A stretch of 64,000 bases of DNA, taken from assembly GCF_023824195.1 (NCBI RefSeq), contig NZ_CP085442.1, positions 343,501-407,500 of the forward strand, in the 5' to 3' direction. This DNA comes from Priestia megaterium (GTDB taxonomy: Bacteria > Bacillota > Bacilli > Bacillales > Bacillaceae_H). The notes below the pieces were generated by a model. It was not told where the DNA came from, made no database searches, and saw nothing but the letters and a program-made list of their open reading frames with translations. The translations under genes and the position numbers were made by a program. Positions 1 to 8,759 of this stretch are shown here, in pieces. Position 1 is the first letter of the stretch. The number at the start of each line of letters is the position of its first letter.

Positions 1-638
1 CAGAGCTTCATAACATTATTGATCATCACACAGAAGTGTCGTATTCAGCCGTATGGGAAGCTTTAAAGAAAATGGATGAAGATCCAGCTAACGCAAATAA
101 CGTTATTTTGCTCTACACGGGGCGTTCACAGGCTAAGAGTACAAATGGAGGCGGAGTGGACGATTGGAATCGTGAGCACGTTTGGGCAAAGTCTCACGGG
201 GATTTTGGAACAGCTATGGGACCTGGAACAGATCTTCATCACTTACGTCCAACCGATGTGTCTGTAAACAGTACGAGAGGAAACTTAGATTTTGATAACG
301 GAGGGACGGAACATAGCGAAGCACTCGGAAATTATTTTGACAGTGATTCATGGGAACCTCGAGATGAAGTAAAAGGCGACGTGGCTCGTATGTTGTTTTA
401 TATGGCCGTGCGCTATGAAGGCGATGTAAGTGATGAGCCTGACTTAGAACTTAATAACACAGTGAATAATGGCACTGCTCCTTATCACGGGAAATTATCT
501 GTGCTTCTTCAATGGAACGCCAAAGACCCAGTAGATGATCGAGAACGACGTAGAAATGACATTATTTATTCAGACTATCAGCATAACCGCAATCCGTTTA
601 TTGACCATCCTGAATGGGTGAATGAGATTTGGAACTAA
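1..638 (+). CDS. Secreted endonuclease I-type nuclease (3' part)
   Basis: This gene is cut by the left edge of the window. The frame is open from the first codon at position 3, so the GTG at 36 is not the true start. The visible protein carries the endonuclease I signature NREHVWAKSHG followed by GTDLHHLRPTDVSVNS and RGNLDFDNGG, which supply the catalytic histidine and metal-binding residues of the EndA/NucM family. In Bacillus the relative is the extracellular nuclease Bsn/YurI, which degrades RNA or DNA outside the cell. The signal peptide would lie off the window. A hairpin terminator follows directly. Family assignment is firm; preference for RNA or DNA cannot be read from the sequence. 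Confidence 0.9.
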   Translation, partial: ELHNIIDHHTEVSYSAVWEALKKMDEDPANANNVILLYTGRSQAKSTNGGGVDDWNREHVWAKSHGDFGTAMGPGTDLHHLRPTDVSVNSTRGNLDFDNGGTEHSEALGNYFDSDSWEPRDEVKGDVARMLFYMAVRYEGDVSDEPDLELNNTVNNGTAPYHGKLSVLLQWNAKDPVDDRERRRNDIIYSDYQHNRNPFIDHPEWVNEIWN

Positions 639-643
639 TGAAG

Positions 644-672
644 AAGGCGTCCTTGCAGGGCGTCTTTTTTTT
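644..672 (+). terminator. Terminator of the endonuclease gene
   Basis: A 10-bp stem containing two G-U pairs, a 3-nt loop and a run of eight T residues follow the stop codon directly. Confidence 0.8.
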
Positions 673-743
673 ATAAAAGAAAAAGGAAAAAACCAAAATC
701 CGCCGAATACCTATAGGTGATTTTGAAAAAATGGAGGGAAGAT

Positions 744-2381
744 ATGAAACAGCTATGTAAAAAAGGATTGGCTTTCGTTTTGATGTTCATTTTTGTTAAC
801 GTTTTCATTTTGAATCCAATTAACGGAGCGGCTGCCGTAGATGGAAAATCAATGAATTCAGGTTACAAAACCTATTTAATGGCGCCTTTAAAAAAGGTAA
901 CAGACTATACAACATGGGAAGCATTTGAGAACGATCTACGCAAAGCGAAACAAAATGGATTTTATGCAGTGACAGTAGACTTCTGGTGGGGAGATATGGA
1001 GAAAAACGGCGATCAGCAGTTCGATTTTTCCTATGCGCAGCGCTTTGCTCAAGCTGCTCGTAATGCAGGTATAAAGATCGTTCCTATTATTTCTACTCAT
1101 CAGTGCGGAGGCAATGTAGGAGATGATTGTAACGTTCCGCTTCCATCTTGGGTATGGAACTTAAAAAGTGATGACAGCCTTTACTTTAAATCTGAAACGG
1201 GAACGATAAATAAAGAAACGCTAAGCCCGCTTGCAACAGACGTTATTTCTAAGCAATACGGTGAGCTCTACACGGCATTTGCGCAAGCGTTAGCACCTTA
1301 TAAAGACGTGGTTGCTAAAATCTATTTATCAGGAGGCCCTGCAGGTGAAATTCGTTATCCGTCCTATACAGCAGCAGACGGAACCGGCTATCCGTCTAGA
1401 GGGAAATTTCAAGTGTATACGAACTTCGCCAAAAGCAAGTTTCAATCATATGCTTTGACTAAATACGGTTCACTCGCCGGCGTTAATCAAGCGTGGGGAA
1501 CCAATTTAACGTCTGCATCGCAAATTTTACCGCCATCAGATGGCTATCAGTTCTTAAAAGATGGTTATTCAACAGCTTATGGAAAAGATTTCTTAGCATG
1601 GTATCAAGGAGCTTTGGAAGATCACACAAAACGTATTGGACAGTTAGCTCATCAGGCTTTTGCTTCCACCTTTAACGTACCAATCGGTGCAAAAGTGGCG
1701 GGAATCCACTGGCAGTACAATAATCCGACTATTCCTCATGCTGCAGAAAAACCAGCTGGATACAATGATTACAATGCGCTTTTGGATGCATTTAAAACAG
1801 CTAAATTAGATATCACCTTTACATGCTTAGAAATGACGGACAGCGGAAATTATCCGGAATATTCTATGCCAAAGATGCTTGTACGCCAAGTAGCAGGTAT
1901 TGCGAATACAAAAGGAGTTGTTTTAAATGGGGAAAATGCTTTAACTATAGGCAGTGAAGATCAATATAAAAAAGCAGCTGAAATGGCCTTTAACTATAAT
2001 TTTGCAGGATTTACTTTGCTTCGTTTCTACGATGTTATTAACAATGATACGCTTATGGGGCAATTTAAAAATACGTTGGGCGTTACACCACTTGTGCAAA
2101 CGGTTGTAGTAAAAAATGCGCCAACTGCATTAGGAGAAACGGTTTATATTGTTGGAGACAGAGCTGAGCTAGGTCAGTGGGATACGTCCATTTATCCAAT
2201 TAAATTAACATATAATTCATCTACAGCTGATTGGAGAGGCACCGTCTATTTTCCTGCGAGTCAAAATGTTCAATTTAAAGCAATTGTGAAGAGAGCTGAT
2301 GGATCGTTAAAAGCATGGCAGCCTGCGCAGCAATATTGGAGCGTGCCGTCAACAACAACGACTTATACAGATAATTGGTAA
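744..2381 (+). CDS. Secreted beta-amylase (GH14) with C-terminal starch-binding domain
   Basis: Beta-amylase releases maltose from the non-reducing ends of starch outside the cell. The ATG at 744 is chosen because GGAGGG lies 5 nt upstream; an in-frame GTG at 717 has no ribosome-binding site. The 545-residue protein has a signal peptide of about 30 residues, then the GH14 barrel starting with GYKTYLMAPLKKV. The catalytic acid is Glu202 in GGPAGEIRYPSY and the catalytic base is Glu397 in LNGENAL, which match Glu172 and Glu367 of the mature B. cereus enzyme after removing 30 residues. The last 95 or so residues look like a CBM20 starch-binding domain. A strong bidirectional terminator follows. 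It is a monocistronic exoenzyme gene. Confidence 0.96.
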   Translation: MKQLCKKGLAFVLMFIFVNVFILNPINGAAAVDGKSMNSGYKTYLMAPLKKVTDYTTWEAFENDLRKAKQNGFYAVTVDFWWGDMEKNGDQQFDFSYAQRFAQAARNAGIKIVPIISTHQCGGNVGDDCNVPLPSWVWNLKSDDSLYFKSETGTINKETLSPLATDVISKQYGELYTAFAQALAPYKDVVAKIYLSGGPAGEIRYPSYTAADGTGYPSRGKFQVYTNFAKSKFQSYALTKYGSLAGVNQAWGTNLTSASQILPPSDGYQFLKDGYSTAYGKDFLAWYQGALEDHTKRIGQLAHQAFASTFNVPIGAKVAGIHWQYNNPTIPHAAEKPAGYNDYNALLDAFKTAKLDITFTCLEMTDSGNYPEYSMPKMLVRQVAGIANTKGVVLNGENALTIGSEDQYKKAAEMAFNYNFAGFTLLRFYDVINNDTLMGQFKNTLGVTPLVQTVVVKNAPTALGETVYIVGDRAELGQWDTSIYPIKLTYNSSTADWRGTVYFPASQNVQFKAIVKRADGSLKAWQPAQQYWSVPSTTTTYTDNW

Positions 2382-2419
2382 AATAAAGCCGCATAGCAAA
2401 CGCTATGCGGCTTTATTTT
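2382..2419. terminator. Bidirectional terminator between beta-amylase and msrA
   Basis: A perfect 10-bp stem (2388-2397 with 2402-2411) with an AAAC loop is flanked by AT-rich arms, giving a T-run on both strands. It serves the convergent beta-amylase and msrA genes. Confidence 0.88.
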
Positions 2420-2430
2420 GAACACAAGAA

Positions 2431-2946
2431 TTATTTCCAGTTCGCTTGAATAAATTCATCTCGACCAGACTTAGCGCGGTCTTCTTTATAATGCTTTGGA
2501 TTTTTCTTGTGAAAATCTTGGTGATACTCTTCGGCTTCATAAAACGTAGAGGCAGGAAGAATGCTTGTCACGATTGGTTTTTTAAAACGTCCACTTTCTG
2601 CGACCTCTATCTTCGTCTCTTCAGCTGCTTGTTTTTGGTTGTTGTTATGGTAAAAAATTGCTGTTCGATATTGCGAGCCGCGATCTTGGAATTGACCTCC
2701 GTCATCTGTTGGATCAATTTGTGGCCAATAAAGATCTAATAAACGTTTATAGGGAAACACTTCAGGGTCAAATGTGATTTGAACCACTTCGTAGTAACCG
2801 CTTGTTCCAGATTTTACTTGCTCATAAGTAGGGTTATCCACAGTTCCCCCCATATATCCTGATACAATGCCGTGAATACCTTCTAGCTCTTCAAAAGGTG
2901 TAACCATACACCAGAAACATCCACCTGCAAATGTAGCTTTTTCCAT
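2431..2946 (-). CDS. msrA: Peptide-methionine (S)-S-oxide reductase MsrA
   Basis: MsrA reduces the S-form of methionine sulfoxide in proteins and free methionine, repairing oxidative damage in the cytoplasm. The 171-residue protein starts with the family motif GGCFWC, where Cys10 is the nucleophile and Cys13 lies close by. The conserved GYMGG, YEQVKSGTSGYYEVVQ and AEEYHQDF segments follow. The length fits a stand-alone MsrA without an MsrB domain, and no msrB gene follows. A good ribosome-binding site (GAGGG) precedes the start. It ends in the terminator shared with beta-amylase. The upstream region holds a long inverted repeat with DnaA-like boxes. Confidence 0.96.
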   Translation of the reverse strand: MEKATFAGGCFWCMVTPFEELEGIHGIVSGYMGGTVDNPTYEQVKSGTSGYYEVVQITFDPEVFPYKRLLDLYWPQIDPTDDGGQFQDRGSQYRTAIFYHNNNQKQAAEETKIEVAESGRFKKPIVTSILPASTFYEAEEYHQDFHKKNPKHYKEDRAKSGRDEFIQANWK

Positions 2947-3314
2947 ACGTAATCCCTCACTTAATCCGTTGTTATGAAGGGTATTATAACAAATTTATAT
3001 TGAAACAGCTAGAAAAGGGTTTGTAGTCTGTGTAAAAGCTGTGGATATTTATCTTTATCCACAGCTTTTACACAATAAACTCGACTGTTTTGAAGATTGA
3101 AAAATGAAGGAGAGAATAAAGAAAAAATGATAGAATAGATAAGATGTATATATCGATTTAGAAGAAATTGCACAACAGAAGTACAATCTACGGACTGGAC
3201 TTTGGGGTGCTGATGGTATCTAGATAGATAAAGTTAGTACGTTAGTAACAAGAGTTAAGAAACAGCATATTCGCGCTGTTAAATAAATATACAAAGATAA
3301 TAGGAGAGTTGAAT
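2947..3314. other. 368-bp divergent intergenic region
   Basis: This stretch separates the divergent msrA and RecG-like genes and contains no credible gene. It holds the 19-bp inverted repeat at 3029-3074 and, close to the right-hand gene, a short hairpin (AACAGC...GCTGTT) at about 3261-3280. Promoters for both genes should lie here but none stands out clearly. Confidence 0.7.
3029..3074. repeat. Perfect 19-bp inverted repeat carrying two opposed DnaA-box-like 9-mers
   Basis: The arms 3029-3047 and 3056-3074 are exact reverse complements around an 8-nt spacer. The right arm, with one adjoining base, gives a perfect DnaA box TTATCCACA (3055-3063). The left arm gives TGTGGATAT, one mismatch from the inverted box. 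No T-run follows either arm, and the element lies upstream of both flanking genes, so it is not an ordinary terminator. Protein binding is an inference. Confidence 0.75.
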
Positions 3315-4652
3315 ATGTTACAAGATAATCTCATCCTAGAGCACTATGGATTAAACGAGTTAAATTTTGATACGATCAAAAGCTACCGGGATCGGTTTGC
3401 TGAAGTAAAACCAGCTCATCCTTGGAATGCGCTTGAAACAAAGGAGTTTTTATACAAAGTAGGAGCTTGGGGAAAGGTTAGAGATACCCATAAAGAAGGA
3501 GTCACACTCGCAGGCCTGCTTTTATTCAGTGAAGAACGGATTATCACAGAAGTTTTACCACAATACTTTTTAGAATACCGGGAAAGTAAAGGAAATGAAG
3601 AATGGACAGAGCGCTTTACCTCTCAAGACGGGACGTGGTCAGGAAATATTTTTGATTTTTATTTCCATATCCATGAAATTGTTCGTAATAGCGAACCCCA
3701 GCCGTCAATCGCTTCCTCTTTAACAGAAGTTTTGATTAATATGCTTATTCATGCAGATTATAATGGCGAGGGCGGCGTTATTTTAGAAAAGCAACCTTCT
3801 CATTACGTTTTTTCTAATCCAGGTCTTTTGTTAGTACCTACAGATTCAGTTTTTAGCAATACCGTTAGTCAGCTTCGAAACCCAAATATCGTTAAGCTAT
3901 TCAGTTTACTAGGGCTATGTGAACGTTCGGGCTCTGGTTTGAAAAAAGTAAAGCAAAATTGGAGCTTGCATCATTATAAAACGCCGGCTATTGATCAAGA
4001 TGTTTCTATGCATCGTACAGTGGTCATGTTATCTCTGTCCACTCAAGAAAGACAGGTAAGTTCTTCTGAAAAAGACACTTACAATACGTCCATAACCGGT
4101 TTGGGAAATAATTTTAAAGATGTCGAAAAATATCAAAATACACCTGAAAACGATGTCGAAATTGACTCCTATAATAAAAAAAGAAACTCCTATAATAAAT
4201 ATTCAATAGAGGAGTTAAAGTCATACAATAACGATGTTAACTCCTATAATAAGGAAGATAACTACTGTAATAGCGAGATTAACTTATATAATAACGATGT
4301 TAACTCCTATAATAATAATTATAACTCCTATAATAAGGAACAAGAAGAGGATTCTTCTAATTCGGTGAATGTGGAGGATATTGATACGAAGCTATGGGAT
4401 ATTGCAGCGCTGGCTCGTGAAAAAAAACGGCTTTCGCCTAATCAGATGGAACATATTATTCTTGAGTTATGCAAAGAAAAACCGCTCATGCTTAAAGAGT
4501 TTGCTTATTTACTAGAAAGAACGCCGGATGGAGTACGTAATAATTATTTAACAAAGCTATTACGAAAAGGACAATTACAGTTGAAATATCCAAATCAGCC
4601 AAACCATCCAAAACAGGCATATTTATTTAATAAGAAAGATATAGAGAAATAA
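3315..4652 (+). CDS. RecG-like ATP-binding protein with heptapeptide repeats and winged helix
   Basis: The ATG at 3315 is preferred, with AGGAGAG about 7 nt upstream; the TTG at 3309 is too close to that site. Residues 1-110 resemble the segment that follows the AlbA_2 domain in 'RecG-like' regulators (TLAGLLLFSEERI). Residues about 130-215 match the HATPase_c_4 module (LTEVLINMLIHADY, then VFSNPGLLLVP and RSGSGLKKV). The N-terminal AlbA_2 DNA-binding domain itself is missing. Residues 284-342 are an Asn/Tyr-rich tandem repeat, and the C-terminus looks like a winged helix (LCKEKPLMLKEFAYLLERTPDGVRNNYL). The protein is probably a DNA-binding regulator, not a helicase, since no helicase motifs are present. 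The gene is AT-rich, stands alone and may have been acquired. Its role is unknown. Confidence 0.75.
   Translation: MLQDNLILEHYGLNELNFDTIKSYRDRFAEVKPAHPWNALETKEFLYKVGAWGKVRDTHKEGVTLAGLLLFSEERIITEVLPQYFLEYRESKGNEEWTERFTSQDGTWSGNIFDFYFHIHEIVRNSEPQPSIASSLTEVLINMLIHADYNGEGGVILEKQPSHYVFSNPGLLLVPTDSVFSNTVSQLRNPNIVKLFSLLGLCERSGSGLKKVKQNWSLHHYKTPAIDQDVSMHRTVVMLSLSTQERQVSSSEKDTYNTSITGLGNNFKDVEKYQNTPENDVEIDSYNKKRNSYNKYSIEELKSYNNDVNSYNKEDNYCNSEINLYNNDVNSYNNNYNSYNKEQEEDSSNSVNVEDIDTKLWDIAALAREKKRLSPNQMEHIILELCKEKPLMLKEFAYLLERTPDGVRNNYLTKLLRKGQLQLKYPNQPNHPKQAYLFNKKDIEK
4163..4341 (+). repeat. 21-bp minisatellite encoding SYNxxxN heptapeptides
   Basis: Inside the RecG-like gene, units of about 21 bp encode heptads such as SYNNDVN, SYNKEDN, YCNSEIN, LYNNDVN and SYNNNYN. 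One central stretch (YSIEELK) breaks the pattern. The core AACTCCTATAATAA recurs nearly unchanged at the DNA level, which suggests recent slippage or duplication. Confidence 0.85.
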
Positions 4653-4815
4653 ATCAAGCAACCGATAGAACATATAGAGATTAAGCTGCAAAAAATTGAT
4701 AAGGAGGAGTTTGCTAAAAGCTACAGATTTAAGGGGGAAATTCACCATAAAGTTGTGCCAAGCTGTCAGACTCTCTTTATATGAGTTCTGGCTCGTATAA
4801 AGGAGGAAAAAGAGT

Positions 4816-5712
4816 GTGAAAAGCAAGTGCGTTCTTATTTTTCTGGTGGTTGTATGGCTGTTTAATATCGGGAAAGGAATAGGATGTGGATCAAAGGTGA
4901 ATGCAGAGATGAATATACCGCTGTCTACGTGGGTGTGGGATACAAAAAAATGGATGTTGAATCAAGAAGCTATCCTCGAAAAGCTTCAAGAAAAAAAGGT
5001 GACAAAGGTTTATTTACAAATTGATACTCACCTTTCATTCTCCGTATATAAGCATTTTATTGAACAAGCGCAAGTCCAGGGGATAAGTGTTTACGCACTT
5101 GACGGCGCTCCTTATTGGATAGGCACTTCCGGTGTAGAAAAACAAGACGCATTTTTTAATTGGATAACAGCTTACCAAGCAGAAGCGGAAGAACAACAGC
5201 AATTTTCAGGGGTTCATTTGGATGTAGAGCCTTATTTGTATAAAAGTTGGGAAAATAATCGAGCGAAAAGTATTCTGCAGTATCAATATGTCATTTCTCA
5301 AGCCGCTGTACAGTCTCATCAGTTACACTTGCCGCTTGCTGTAGATATACCGTTTTGGTTTGACGAAGTTCCATTCAAAAATAGCAACGGTTCTGGTTCG
5401 CTGGGGCGGTGGGTTATTCAATACGCTGATGAAGTCACAATTATGGCGTACCGAAACCACGCAGATAAAGAAAACGGCATTGCTGAAATAACAGAAAATG
5501 AACGCAAGTGGGGACGTGTGCTATCCACTCCGATTGAAATAGGGGTAGAAACGATGGCCTCAGATGAAGGAGAATACATTTCTTTTTCTGCTAAAGGAGA
5601 AGAAAAGATGATGCAAGAGCTGGGTATGTTGCTTACGAAGTGTCAAGCTGAAAATCCTCCAAGCAGTATAGCTGTTCATCATTTTGATAGCTGGCTACAG
5701 ATGAAGCCATGA
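4816..5712 (+). CDS. Secreted TIM-barrel-like protein of unknown function
   Basis: The GTG at 4816 follows AAGGAGG by about 9 nt. The 298-residue protein begins with a signal-peptide-like stretch (KSKCVLIFLVVVWLFNIG), so it is probably exported; a Cys at about residue 24 lacks a clean lipobox. The body shows alternating strand and helix segments with VYLQIDTH, GVHLDVEPYLYKSW, LPLAVDIPFWF and VTIMAYRNH. This resembles glycoside-hydrolase-type barrels, where DVEP would hold the acidic residue. I do not recognise a characterised family. The 160-nt region upstream contains a spare ribosome-binding site and a possible 29-codon frame whose TAA lies just before this gene's own site. A terminator follows. 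Confidence 0.75.
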   Translation: MKSKCVLIFLVVVWLFNIGKGIGCGSKVNAEMNIPLSTWVWDTKKWMLNQEAILEKLQEKKVTKVYLQIDTHLSFSVYKHFIEQAQVQGISVYALDGAPYWIGTSGVEKQDAFFNWITAYQAEAEEQQQFSGVHLDVEPYLYKSWENNRAKSILQYQYVISQAAVQSHQLHLPLAVDIPFWFDEVPFKNSNGSGSLGRWVIQYADEVTIMAYRNHADKENGIAEITENERKWGRVLSTPIEIGVETMASDEGEYISFSAKGEEKMMQELGMLLTKCQAENPPSSIAVHHFDSWLQMKP

Positions 5713-5720
5713 CAACGAAA

Positions 5721-5750
5721 AGACCGCTGCATCGCTGTAGCGGCCTTTTT
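5721..5750 (+). terminator. Terminator after the secreted barrel protein
   Basis: The stem CCGCTGC/GTAGCGG, with one G-U pair, is followed by TTTTT just after the stop codon. Confidence 0.78.
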
Positions 5751-5802
5751 GGGTTTAGGGAGTATAGATACAATATAGCCATTTTATTAAAGGACTATAT
5801 AT

Positions 5803-5832
5803 AAAAAAAGTAACCATTTAAAAAATGGCTAC
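5803..5832 (-). terminator. Terminator of the ABC-F gene
   Basis: On the minus strand a 10-bp stem (5823-5832 with 5810-5819) is followed by seven T residues, 75 nt after the ABC-F stop codon. Confidence 0.72.
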
Positions 5833-5906
5833 TCACACAAAGGGGGGGAACTTAATCTTATCATTCCCACTTTTTCTAAAAGATATGCCTCTTTTAACCT
5901 GTTTTT

Positions 5907-7463
5907 TTAAAATAATTTAGTCGTCCAAGATTCGCAGTTCCACACGTCTGTGACAACATCTTGATAAAATTCAGGTTCGTGACAGATAATTAAGATACTT
6001 CCTTTGTATTCTTTTAAAGCTCGTTTTAATTCATCTTTCGCATCTACATCTAAGTGGTTTGTAGGCTCATCGAGTACAAGAATGTTGGTTTCATTGTTAA
6101 TCAGCTTACATAGACGAACTTTTGCTTTTTCTCCACCGCTTAGAACTTCTACTTTACTTTCAATGTGTTTTGTTGTTAAGCCGCATTTAGCTAGAGCTGC
6201 ACGAATCTCATATTGGGTAAAGTGAGGAAACTCATTCCATACTTCTTCAATACACGTATTGTAATTAGCCGTTTTGATTTCTTGTTCAAAATAGCCAATA
6301 TGCTGGTAATCTCCTTTTTCTACAGAGCCTGAAATCGGTTTGATTTCTCCTAAAATACTTTTTAAAAGAGTTGTTTTCCCGATTCCATTTGCTCCTACAA
6401 GGGCAATCTTTTGACCTCGCTCCATTTTTAAATTCAGTGGCTTAGAAAGTGGCTCTTCGTATCCAATGACTAAATCAGATGTTTCAAAAATTAATTTGCT
6501 TGAAGTACGAGCACTCTTAAAGTTAAACTCTGGTTTTGGACGCTCTTGAGCTAGTTCAATTACTTCCATTTTATCGAGCTTTTTTTGACGGGACATGGCC
6601 ATATTTCGTGTCGACACACGGGCTTTGTTTCTCGCTACGAAATCTTTTAAATCTGCCATTTCTTGCTGTTGTTTTTTATAAGCTGCTTCAAGCTGCTGTT
6701 TTTTCATCTCATATACTTTCATAAAATCGTCGTAGTCTCCTACATAGCGATTTAACTCTTGGTTTTCCATATGATAAATTAAATTGATCACGCTATTTAA
6801 AAATGGAAGATCGTGAGAAATTAAAATAAAGGCATTTTCATATTCTTGCAAGTAGCGTCGTAGCCACTCAATATGCTGTTCATCCAAGTAGTTTGTAGGC
6901 TCATCAAGTAGGAGAATTTCTGGTTTTTCAAGCAGCAGTTTGGCTAATAATACTTTCGTACGCTGTCCGCCGCTTAAATCCTGTACATCGCGATCTAAGC
7001 CGATATCTTCTAATCCTAATCCGCGTGCAATTTCTTCGACTTTTGCATCGATAACGTAAAAGTCATTGTTTGTTAAGAGGTCTTGAAGCGTACCGACTTC
7101 TTCTAATAGTTTTTCGAGTTCTTCTGGTGATACATCCGCCATTTTCTCATAGAGGCCATTCATTTGAGCTTCTAAATCAAATAGGTATTGAAAAGCACTT
7201 TTTAGTACATCACGAATAGAAAGACCGCGCTCTAACGCCGTGTGCTGATCTAAATAGCCGACGCGCACTTTTTTAGACCATTCTACTTTTCCAGCATCCG
7301 GTTCTAGCTTGCCTGTAATGATGTTCATAAATGTTGATTTACCTTCGCCGTTTGCTCCAATTAAGCCGACGTGTTCACCTTTTAACAATCGAAATGATAC
7401 ATCGTTAAAAATCGCACGGTCACCAAAACCATGGCTTAGATTTTTTACGTTTAATACACTCAT
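5907..7463 (-). CDS. yfmM: ABC-F family ribosome-associated ATPase
   Basis: ABC-F proteins have two fused ABC ATPase domains without membrane segments and act on the ribosome, in translation or antibiotic protection. The 518-residue protein has Walker A GANGEGKST in domain 1 and GANGIGKTT in domain 2, with signatures LSGGQRTKV and LSGGEKAKVRL and Walker B motifs LLLDEPTNYLD and LVLDEPTNHLD. The linker between the domains is charged and helical (KKQQQEMADLKDFVARNKARVSTR). Length and sequence are close to B. subtilis YfmM as I remember it. The second domain has ICHEPEF where SHEPEF is more usual. The gene is monocistronic. Nothing marks it as a dedicated antibiotic-resistance factor. Confidence 0.88.
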   Translation of the reverse strand: MSVLNVKNLSHGFGDRAIFNDVSFRLLKGEHVGLIGANGEGKSTFMNIITGKLEPDAGKVEWSKKVRVGYLDQHTALERGLSIRDVLKSAFQYLFDLEAQMNGLYEKMADVSPEELEKLLEEVGTLQDLLTNNDFYVIDAKVEEIARGLGLEDIGLDRDVQDLSGGQRTKVLLAKLLLEKPEILLLDEPTNYLDEQHIEWLRRYLQEYENAFILISHDLPFLNSVINLIYHMENQELNRYVGDYDDFMKVYEMKKQQLEAAYKKQQQEMADLKDFVARNKARVSTRNMAMSRQKKLDKMEVIELAQERPKPEFNFKSARTSSKLIFETSDLVIGYEEPLSKPLNLKMERGQKIALVGANGIGKTTLLKSILGEIKPISGSVEKGDYQHIGYFEQEIKTANYNTCIEEVWNEFPHFTQYEIRAALAKCGLTTKHIESKVEVLSGGEKAKVRLCKLINNETNILVLDEPTNHLDVDAKDELKRALKEYKGSILIICHEPEFYQDVVTDVWNCESWTTKLF

Positions 7464-7727
7464 GCTGACACACCTTTTCTTTTAAAATATCTATCGTATA
7501 TTTCGTTATAAACAAATTGATTCATAACGATTATAGCGAACTTATATACATAAATCCATATGAGTTTTCCAGCCTTGAAAGTCATATAAAATTCACTCGC
7601 GTCTTTCTTTCACTTCATTCATACTATATATATCAATGTAGAAAATCCGGCATGACGAAGGAACGGCCATACCGAATTATTCAAATAGAGTATATTGAAA
7701 AAGAATAAAAAGACAGGGGGAGAAGAA

Positions 7728-8660
7728 ATGAACATTCATACGATACTAGTGGCAGGAAGAATGCATAAAGAGCTGCAGGAGATAATCAACCAAAAGCAGC
7801 TGTCTCAGACGTTTCGATTTATGGAAGAGCAAGACGTTACAATTGAAGATTTAAACTGGGCTGACGCGCTTTTATCCTTCGGTCCAACGAATTGCTTTGA
7901 AGATCATAGCTTTAAATGGATTCATTCTCTCGGCGCAGGAGTCGATCGGTTCTTTGAAAGTGGTAATTGGAAAAAGAGTGTGATGTTAACACGTACGGTT
8001 TGTTCATTCGGTCAGCGAATCAGTGAATATTGTCTTAGCTATATGCTAGCTGAACTTCAGCACCACGCACAGTTTCAGCATCAGCAAAAACAAAAGCAGT
8101 GGAAAGTGGTAGAGCCTAAGCAGCTTTCTACTCAAACGGTCATAATTTATGGAACAGGTGAAATCGGCGGTCGTCTTGCAGCCGTTTTAAAATCTTTTGG
8201 TGTACGAGTACTTGGTGTATCTAAAAGTGGAAATGAAAAGCCGTTATTTGATCAAGTGGTCTCGATTTCGAAGGAAAAAGAATTGCTAAAAGAAGCCGAT
8301 TGGATTATTAGTACAATGCCGCTAACACATGAAACAAAAAGCTACTTTGATCAAAAATGGATGAATTTAGTTGAAAATGCATACTTTATAAATGTTGGAC
8401 GAGGAGCAACTGTAAATGAAGATGCGTTAGTAGGAGCCATTCAACAAAAGCGTATTCGAAAAGCATACATAGACGTGTTTGAACATGAACCGTTAACGAA
8501 AGAATCTTTTTGGTGGAATCATTCACATATCATCATAACACCTCATATTTCAGCGTTGACTACGCCTGAAGAAGCCGTCGAGTGCTTTGTTGAAACGCTG
8601 CAAAAAGTTGAGCAAGGCGAATTGCCTTCTAACTTGGTTAATATTGAAAGAGGCTATTAA
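7728..8660 (+). CDS. D-isomer-specific 2-hydroxyacid dehydrogenase family protein
   Basis: This is an NAD(P)-dependent oxidoreductase of the D-2-hydroxyacid dehydrogenase superfamily, which interconverts 2-hydroxy and 2-oxo acids. The ATG at 7728 follows an AGGGGGAG site. The 310-residue protein has the Rossmann motif GTGEIGGRLA in its middle and the catalytic set Arg (NVGRGATVNEDAL), Glu (DVFEHEPL) and His (TPHISA). The N-terminal substrate domain is divergent and about 100 residues long, so the substrate cannot be inferred. It lies about 100 bp upstream of nos in the same direction, with no terminator visible between them, so the two may be transcribed together. Confidence 0.87.
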   Translation: MNIHTILVAGRMHKELQEIINQKQLSQTFRFMEEQDVTIEDLNWADALLSFGPTNCFEDHSFKWIHSLGAGVDRFFESGNWKKSVMLTRTVCSFGQRISEYCLSYMLAELQHHAQFQHQQKQKQWKVVEPKQLSTQTVIIYGTGEIGGRLAAVLKSFGVRVLGVSKSGNEKPLFDQVVSISKEKELLKEADWIISTMPLTHETKSYFDQKWMNLVENAYFINVGRGATVNEDALVGAIQQKRIRKAYIDVFEHEPLTKESFWWNHSHIIITPHISALTTPEEAVECFVETLQKVEQGELPSNLVNIERGY

Positions 8661-8759
8661 AGCATTATGATGCGCGTTTCCGCTATGAGAATGGTATACT
8701 GAAACTTGCTTTTCTTGAACGAAAAGAATGAAATCTGTTCTTCTAGGGGGGAACAAACG

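Noticed and set aside
7517..7708. 63-codon frame between the ABC-F gene and the dehydrogenase
   Set aside because: It starts at a TTG with no ribosome-binding site, has no family pattern and lies in the divergent promoter region.
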